Made by a program: the position numbers and the translations under genes | Source of the DNA: a virus | Virus record (IMG/VR): IMGVR_UViG_3300029922_000005 | Coordinates: 62,001-126,000 of that record | Length of the DNA: 64,000 nt | Strand: one strand, 5' to 3' | Shown: piece after piece, positions 59,465-64,000 of the stretch | Layout of the letters: every line of letters starts with the position of its first letter | Position numbering within the stretch: position 1 is the stretch's first letter | Notes under the pieces: generated by a model | What the model was told of the DNA's origin: nothing | The model's input: only the letters and a program-made list of their open reading frames with translations | The model's database searches: none

Positions 59465-59780
59465 TTATTTTCTGCAATTTCTTATTTCTTAATTCTTTTT
59501 TTTCATAAAAATAATCATGAAAAAAACTTTCAGACCAAAATGAACATGATTTATTCATTTCTCCATTTATATAATAAATATAATCATCTTGTCCAAATAT
59601 ATGATCACATGTATTCTTATAAGCATATTTATCATCTATTATTTTTATATCAACAATAGAATAATATTTATCTTTTATAAAATGAGAAAATATTATTAAT
59701 TTATCATCACTAATTAAATTTTGAAATAAATCTTTTTTACATAATAACTTATCTCCTAAATTAATATTCTTTTTCGTCAT
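59457..59780 (-). CDS. tandem small-protein family, copy 14
   Basis: 107 residues, the longest copy. MTKKNINLGDKLLCKKDLFQN; a longer loop between core strands (DKYAYKNTCDHIFGQDDYIYYI); end KKELRNKKLQKING. Confidence 0.85.
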   Translation of the reverse strand: MTKKNINLGDKLLCKKDLFQNLISDDKLIIFSHFIKDKYYSIVDIKIIDDKYAYKNTCDHIFGQDDYIYYINGEMNKSCSFWSESFFHDYFYEKKELRNKKLQKING

Positions 59781-60027
59781 TTTTTAATTTGTTTAATTTT
59801 ATTTTTCTTTCTTCTTGTTTAGTATAAAAAACATCATAAAAATCAACTTTACGTAGATATAATAAATTTTTGCTATTTTTTTCTTTTAATGAATAAAAAT
59901 TACTACTATAAAATATGTTAGTATTAACTATTTCATATTCTCTATCTTTATAAAAAACTTCAGTATAATTATAATAACTATTTTTGCATAATAATTTATC
60001 TCCAATATTAATATTCTGTTTATCCAT
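59761..60027 (-). CDS. tandem small-protein family, copy 15
   Basis: 88 residues, MDKQNINIGDKLLCKNSYYNYTEVFYKDREYEIVNT; end EERKIKLNKLKNDEKEY. First intact gene of the cluster; its start overlaps the decayed copy upstream. Confidence 0.85.
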   Translation of the reverse strand: MDKQNINIGDKLLCKNSYYNYTEVFYKDREYEIVNTNIFYSSNFYSLKEKNSKNLLYLRKVDFYDVFYTKQEERKIKLNKLKNDEKEY

Positions 60028-60080
60028 AAAGTGGTTCTAATTTTATTTTTCTATCATGAACTGTTGCTAATGTAAAGTAA
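60020..60080 (-). pseudogene. decayed upstream copy of the tandem family
   Basis: Only the end survives: ...ATVHDRKIKLEPLYG-stop, matching EERKIKLEKLYE and overlapping copy 15 by 8 bases. Upstream of it (60081-60210) the minus strand has several stops and no start; nothing else is seen there. Confidence 0.65.
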
Positions 60081-60210
60081 TTCTAAACTAATTTCATTGT
60101 TTTTCACCGAAATTAGAAACTCTGACTCCAACTGTATTCAATTTTCCATTCAATATCAAATATAATCATTTTATTCCGTATTATATGTATTTTTTAAATT
60201 TTTCTTTCAT

Positions 60211-60339
60211 CTATTCATATTTTAATCTGTAACATTTACCACCACTCTTAAATTCTATAACATCAAATCCAATATAAGTCCTTTCATTCACTGGAATAAC
60301 CTTCTTTTTAGATCTTTTAATAGTCTTAATATCCTTCAT
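60211..60339 (-). CDS. small basic protein
   Basis: 42 residues, MKDIKTIKRSKKKVIPVNERTYIGF..GGKCYRLKYE. Its ATG overlaps the stop of the upstream regulator (TAATG). Basic N-terminus, function unknown. Confidence 0.6.
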   Translation of the reverse strand: MKDIKTIKRSKKKVIPVNERTYIGFDVIEFKSGGKCYRLKYE

Positions 60340-60497
60340 TAAATTTTTAATTTTTCAATTATTATCTTCTCAATATATCCAGAATAATTCTCAATCTCAT
60401 TCTGCTCACAATATCTAACAAACATATCATAAACCCTTGGATCTATCGAAAATGAAATCTTCTTCCTTTTTTGATCATCAGGTATCTTTTTCCGCAT
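60339..60497 (-). CDS. ribbon-helix-helix-like regulator
   Basis: 52 residues: KKISFSIDPRVYDMFVRYCEQN and YSGYIEKIIIEKLKI, i.e. an N-terminal basic strand (K-x-S-F-S-I) then two helices, as in CopG/Arc-type repressors. Divergent from a second such gene at 60632; the shared 134-base gap would be their operator region. Confidence 0.65.
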   Translation of the reverse strand: MRKKIPDDQKRKKISFSIDPRVYDMFVRYCEQNEIENYSGYIEKIIIEKLKI

Positions 60498-60631
60498 AAT
60501 ATAATTTTTATCTATTATATGAAAAATAATTTAAAAAGTTATTTTAAATTTTATATAGTAAGATTTTAGTAAAAATATAGCAATTTACGACCTTAAGTTA
60601 TTTATATATAGAAGAAAAATAACTAAAATAT
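60498..60631. promoter_or_regulatory. divergent intergenic region between two RHH-like genes
   Basis: 134 A/T-rich bases between opposite starts. Contains AAAAAGTTATTTTAAATTTT and TAAGTTATTTATATATAG segments; no exact TAnnTTTG box is visible. Likely holds both promoters and operator sites. Confidence 0.4.
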
Positions 60632-60814
60632 ATGAAATCACCAAAGAAAAATAGAAAATTGTCGATATCTATATCACTAGACGTTAATATTATTAAACAA
60701 ATAGATGATAATTTTACAAATAAATCAAAATTTTTAGAATATAGCATAATAGAAGAACTCTGTAAAGATCTAAAATTTAAAGATGAACTAAAAAATAAAC
60801 ATATTATACTATGA
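60632..60814 (+). CDS. ribbon-helix-helix-like regulator
   Basis: 60 residues: basic start MKSPKKNRK, strand KLSISISLDVN, helices IIKQIDDNF and KSKFLEYSIIEELCKDL. Same fold pattern as the divergent gene. Overlaps the endonuclease gene by 4 bases and may control it. Confidence 0.65.
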   Translation: MKSPKKNRKLSISISLDVNIIKQIDDNFTNKSKFLEYSIIEELCKDLKFKDELKNKHIIL

Positions 60815-61710
60815 AATTAAAATGGACTTATGAAAAATGTAAAGAAGAAGCTTTGAAATATAATACAAGAGGTAGCTTTAGTTTAAATTCTGGCTCTGCG
60901 TATTTCGCATCTGCAAAAAATAAATGGTTAGACGATATTTGTTCACATATGATTAAATTAAAACATCATGAAGATTATTGGACAAAAGAAATATGTTTAG
61001 AACTAGCATTAAAATGTAAAAATAGAAAAGAATTTGGTGAAAAATATTATGCTGCTCATAACGTTTCTATAAAAAATAACTGGATAGATGAAATTTGTTC
61101 TCATATGATACAACCTAACGATTTTTTAAGATGTATATATTCTTATGAATTTAGTGATAAGAATGTATATGTTGGCTTGACATATAATTTAAAAAATAGA
61201 AATAGTAGACATTTCAATGAATATAATAATAGTATTGTATATAAATATTTTAAAGAATTTAAATTAAATCCAACACTTATTCAATTAACAGATTATTTAA
61301 ATATTAGTGATGCAAAAATTATGGAAGAAACACATTTAGAAATATATAAAAAAAAATGGTTGGATTATTTTAAATACAGCGAAAACAGGAAGTTTAGGAG
61401 GAATTACTTTAATATGGACAAAAGAAAAATGTCAAGAAGTTGCATTACAATGCAAAACTAAAAGTGAATTTTACTTAAAATATGCAAGTGCTGCTGGATC
61501 AGCATTAAAAAATGGTTGGATTGATGATATATGTTCACACATGGAAAATAAAACAAAACCTAAAGGTTATTGGAATTATGAAAATTGTTTGAATGAAACA
61601 ATAAAAATAAATAATAAAAAATTATTAAATAGTTCTGGCGCTTATAAATCAATGATTAGAAATAATTGGAAAGATAAGATTTATGATTATATGAATTGGA
61701 ATAAACAATA
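60811..61710 (+). pseudogene. GIY-YIG homing endonuclease, frameshifted
   Basis: The first frame (60811-61461) has two DNA-binding-type repeats ending in (W)xD(D/E)ICSHM, then a GIY-YIG domain (CIYSYEFSDKNVYVGLTYNLKNR..RHF). A run of nine A's at 61348-61356 shifts the frame. Removing one A gives ...KNGWIILNTAKTGSLGG and continues to 61710 with two more repeats (WTKEKCQEVALQCKTKSEF...WIDDICSHM). The restored protein would be about 299 residues. The repeat-plus-GIY-YIG layout is that of phage homing endonucleases. Either decayed or a homopolymer error. Confidence 0.85.
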
Positions 61711-61748
61711 ATAATATTTTTATATACAATAAATAAAATTACAATTAA

Positions 61749-63383
61749 ATGATTCAAATAGACGACAAAAAAATATTTTTTCCTCTCAAATACGAACCAA
61801 AATCTTACCAAATTGATGGACTAAATTTTATTAAAAATAGTATATTGACAGGTAAACGTTTTATTTTAGAAAATTTGCCGACTGGGGTTGGTAAGTCATT
61901 CATGGTCATAATGCTAGCCAATTGGTATAAAGGATTCGTGAATCCAGATGCCAAATTTGATATTCTTACAGCATCGAAGGTACTTCAAGGCCAGTATATC
62001 AGAGATTTTCCGTTCATAAATGATTATAGAGGCAAATCTAACTATTATTGTAAAGATTTTGATTGTGATTGCGGTACAGCTAAAGAACTCTGTGCTATAA
62101 TGAAAAAACATTGTGATCAATGTCCATATGACATTGCTAAAAATTCCTGGATATCTGGAGATATAGGTTTGAGTAATTTTCATCTATTTGATACATTATC
62201 ATTATTTCAACCTGATATTTTAAAAAGAAGAGATGGTAATGTACTTATAATTGATGAGTGTCAATCATTCGAAGAAACCTTCTCATCCTATCTTTCCTCA
62301 AAATTAAGTTCAAAAACTTTAAAAAGATGTGGATTTGGATTAAAAGAAATTGAAGAGATTGATAGCAAATATATTTCAAAAATTAAATTTTTAGATAAAT
62401 ATTTAGAATTTTTAGAAAGAAAGTTAATACCAATGTTAGAGAAAAAAAGAACTCAATTTGAATCTGATATTGCTGGATCATCAAAATCAAAACAAAAAGT
62501 AGAGTTATCTAAATATTTACAAAATATTGATAGTAAACTATTATCGTTTAAACATTTATTTGATTCACATAAAAATGATCCAGATAATGTAGTTCTTGAT
62601 ATCAATAAAAATAAGAGTGAAAAAAATTATAGTGGGATAGAGTTGGTAACTGAACATATTTTCGTTTATGAGTACCTAAATCAATATGTATGGTCTAAAT
62701 ACGATCATATAATTTTTATGTCTGCTTCTGTACTCGATTCTAAAATGTTTAGTTTCATTAATGGATTAGATGAAGAATTAACAAGTTATCATGAAATGGA
62801 TTCTCCTTTTGAATTAAAAAATCATCCTATATTTTATATGAAACTTGGTAAAATGTCTTTTTATAGTAAAGAAGAGACTTTTAAGAATCAGATACCTTGG
62901 ATAAAAAAAATATTAGCTAAATATAAAAACAAAAAAGGAATAATTCACACATCAAATTATGAAATAACAGAATGGTTAAAAGAAAATATTATGGATGAAA
63001 GGTTATTATTTCACACTACTGAAGATAGAAATGAAATTCTTGAAAAACATTTAACAAGTACAGCTCCAACAGTTTTAGTAAGTCCATCTATGATGGAAGG
63101 AATTTCTTTAGATGATGAATTAGCTCGTTTTCAAATAGTGTTAAAAATATCATTCGCAAATTTGGGTAGTAAAAAAATTAAAGCAAGACAAAAAATGATG
63201 CCTGAATGGTATAGCTGGAATGCATGTGTTCAAACAATACAAGAAGTAGGTAGAGGAATTCGTAGTGAAACAGATTACTGCGATACGTTTATATTAGACT
63301 CAAACTTTTCAGATTTATTAAAATATAATTCTAATATATTACCTAAGCACTTTACAGATTCTATAAAAGTTTTAAAAACATAA
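61749..63383 (+). CDS. XPD/DinG-like iron-sulfur helicase
   Basis: 544 residues. Walker A LPTGVGKS (about 43-50); a four-Cys Fe-S region (YYCKDFDCDCGTAKELC..HCDQCPYD, about 98-128); motif II IIDECQ (DECx, not DEAH); helicase domain 2 with GIIHTSNYEI, SPSMMEGISL and motif VI QEVGRGIRSETDYCDTFILD. 5'-3' SF2 helicases of this kind occur in large phages for replication or recombination. Context gives no further clue. Confidence 0.85.
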   Translation: MIQIDDKKIFFPLKYEPKSYQIDGLNFIKNSILTGKRFILENLPTGVGKSFMVIMLANWYKGFVNPDAKFDILTASKVLQGQYIRDFPFINDYRGKSNYYCKDFDCDCGTAKELCAIMKKHCDQCPYDIAKNSWISGDIGLSNFHLFDTLSLFQPDILKRRDGNVLIIDECQSFEETFSSYLSSKLSSKTLKRCGFGLKEIEEIDSKYISKIKFLDKYLEFLERKLIPMLEKKRTQFESDIAGSSKSKQKVELSKYLQNIDSKLLSFKHLFDSHKNDPDNVVLDINKNKSEKNYSGIELVTEHIFVYEYLNQYVWSKYDHIIFMSASVLDSKMFSFINGLDEELTSYHEMDSPFELKNHPIFYMKLGKMSFYSKEETFKNQIPWIKKILAKYKNKKGIIHTSNYEITEWLKENIMDERLLFHTTEDRNEILEKHLTSTAPTVLVSPSMMEGISLDDELARFQIVLKISFANLGSKKIKARQKMMPEWYSWNACVQTIQEVGRGIRSETDYCDTFILDSNFSDLLKYNSNILPKHFTDSIKVLKT

Positions 63384-63418
63384 TTAATAATAATGAATAA
63401 TAGTTCATTATTTTTCAT

Positions 63419-63426
63419 TATCTTTA
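63419..63426 (+). promoter_or_regulatory. -7 box TATCTTTA, near-leaderless
   Basis: Ends 6 bases before ATG 63433. No good -33 element 20 bases upstream, so moderate support only. Confidence 0.5.
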
Positions 63427-63432
63427 TATAAT

Positions 63433-63756
63433 ATGAAAGAGATAGAAGAATGGTTTTATGATTGTAAATTTATTTATTTTAGTTTCAATTTAGATATTGA
63501 GCCTACAAATAAAATAAATGAATTTAGAATAATAGCAGAATCTGAAATACCTAAGATACCAAATAAATATATATCTGGATTTTATGGATATGTAGAAAAA
63601 GGAATATCATATTGTTGGTTAGATTTAATAAATTGTAACATTATCATGACTGATTATGATCATAGTATTATACCATCTGTATTTGAGTTTAATAGAACTG
63701 ATTGGATTAAGAATAAAAGAAAGAAAAAATTAGAAAATATAATTAATAATGTATAA
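63433..63756 (+). CDS. hypothetical protein
   Basis: 107 residues (MKEIEEWFYDCKFIYFSFNLDIEPTNK ... SGFYGYVEKGISYCWLDLINC ... RKKKLENIINNV). Basic K-L tail. Overlaps the next gene by 8 bases. Confidence 0.7.
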   Translation: MKEIEEWFYDCKFIYFSFNLDIEPTNKINEFRIIAESEIPKIPNKYISGFYGYVEKGISYCWLDLINCNIIMTDYDHSIIPSVFEFNRTDWIKNKRKKKLENIINNV

Positions 63757-64000
63757 AGTTGGCGATAAAGTTTTTTGCATAAAGGACTGTTACAGAGAGT
63801 TTGATAAACTATTGATTTTTAAAAAAAATTATTCATATTTTATTTACGAGAAAAAAGATTATAATAATATTATTGTAATAAAATACACTAATGATGGTTA
63901 TGGTTGTGATGGTGATGGTTGGTATTCATTTTGGTTCACCCCAAGAATGGAAGATTATGATTTTGATACATATTTTTGTGATTTAAAAGAATTTAGAAAA
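63749..64000 (+). CDS. SH3-like small protein (3' partial)
   Basis: MYKVGDKVFCIKDCYREFDK then KNYSYFIYEKK and GDGWYSFWFTPRMEDYDF; open to the window end (84 codons). The GDKVFCIKD opening and Y-S-F-W-F segment fit the common phage SH3-like family and relate it to the tandem array at 56-60 kb. The 8-base overlap with the previous gene equals a junction length used in that array. Confidence 0.8.
   Translation, partial: MYKVGDKVFCIKDCYREFDKLLIFKKNYSYFIYEKKDYNNIIVIKYTNDGYGCDGDGWYSFWFTPRMEDYDFDTYFCDLKEFRK

Noticed and set aside
1-64000. Alternative genetic code (TGA or TAG read through)
   Set aside because: TGA is a working stop in many ATGA overlaps and TAG/TAA also end recognised genes at the expected lengths.

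Overview
The window is a very A+T-rich, almost gap-free stretch of what is most likely a large tailed-phage genome infecting a member of the Bacteroidota. The phage assignment rests on a T4 gp32-like single-stranded DNA-binding protein, tail/fibre-like proteins with Ig-like, pentapeptide-like and Thr-run segments, a spanin-like membrane protein, phage DNA methyltransferases, a GIY-YIG homing endonuclease, a tRNA, and many small overlapping unknown genes. The host assignment rests on repeated promoters of the Bacteroidota type, TTTG-N19/20-TAnnTTTG, several of them exact. The standard genetic code fits, since TGA is used as a stop in many ATGA stop/start overlaps. No chromosomal housekeeping genes are present.

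Layout. 1-1.3 kb: an Asn-rich zinc-ribbon protein (cut by the window edge) and a von Willebrand A protein. 1.3-12.9 kb: short gene cassettes, most sharing an N-terminal tag of the type MK(Y/H)(I/L)K.FE and a C-terminal tag NKFN(I/L/M), interrupted by a gmhA-type sugar-phosphate isomerase and closed by a Nudix hydrolase. 12.9-17.6 kb: small unknown proteins plus a beta-class methyltransferase (SPPY) and a Dam-type methyltransferase (DPPY). 17.6-24.5 kb: tail/fibre-like proteins, a spanin-like protein and the gp32-like protein with a small upstream ORF. 24.5-38.8 kb: more tagged cassettes (one with ankyrin repeats), a minimal family-A polymerase-like protein, a nucleotidyltransferase, small membrane proteins, and three non-coding loci: a repeat-bearing transcript at 29.9-30.2 kb, a tRNA preceded by a possible glutamine-codon attenuator at 36.6-36.8 kb, and a duplicated promoter/hairpin element at 37.1-37.5 kb. 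38.8-46.4 kb: a coiled membrane protein, a degenerate RNA-ligase-like protein and two paralogues with a UvrD/PcrA-type C-terminal domain.

46.4-56.1 kb holds the most striking system. It is a complete-looking CRISPR interference locus read on the minus strand: cas7, cas5, cas6, an array of 37 repeats and 36 spacers, HD-cas3, and then an unrelated-looking SF2 helicase. Cas7 and Cas5 look like the Cas8-less type I-F2 (I-Fv) proteins. Cas6 is of the type I-B/III kind and Cas3 carries its own HD domain without a fused Cas2. No cas1, cas2 or cas8 is present.

56.1-60.1 kb, directly upstream of cas7, is a tandem array of 15 diverged paralogous genes of about 90 codons (plus one decayed copy), each overlapping the next by exactly 8, 14 or 20 bases. 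60.2-64 kb: a divergent pair of ribbon-helix-helix-like regulators, a frameshifted GIY-YIG endonuclease, an XPD/DinG-like iron-sulfur helicase, and another SH3-like small protein cut by the window edge.

How it may fit together (inference): the phage uses gp32, helicases and methyltransferases for its own DNA metabolism, carries a CRISPR effector probably aimed at competing mobile elements, and keeps large families of small SH3-like proteins. The N-terminal tag resembles the T4 capsid-targeting sequence (MKTYQEFI.E), so many cassette proteins may be packaged in the capsid and injected.
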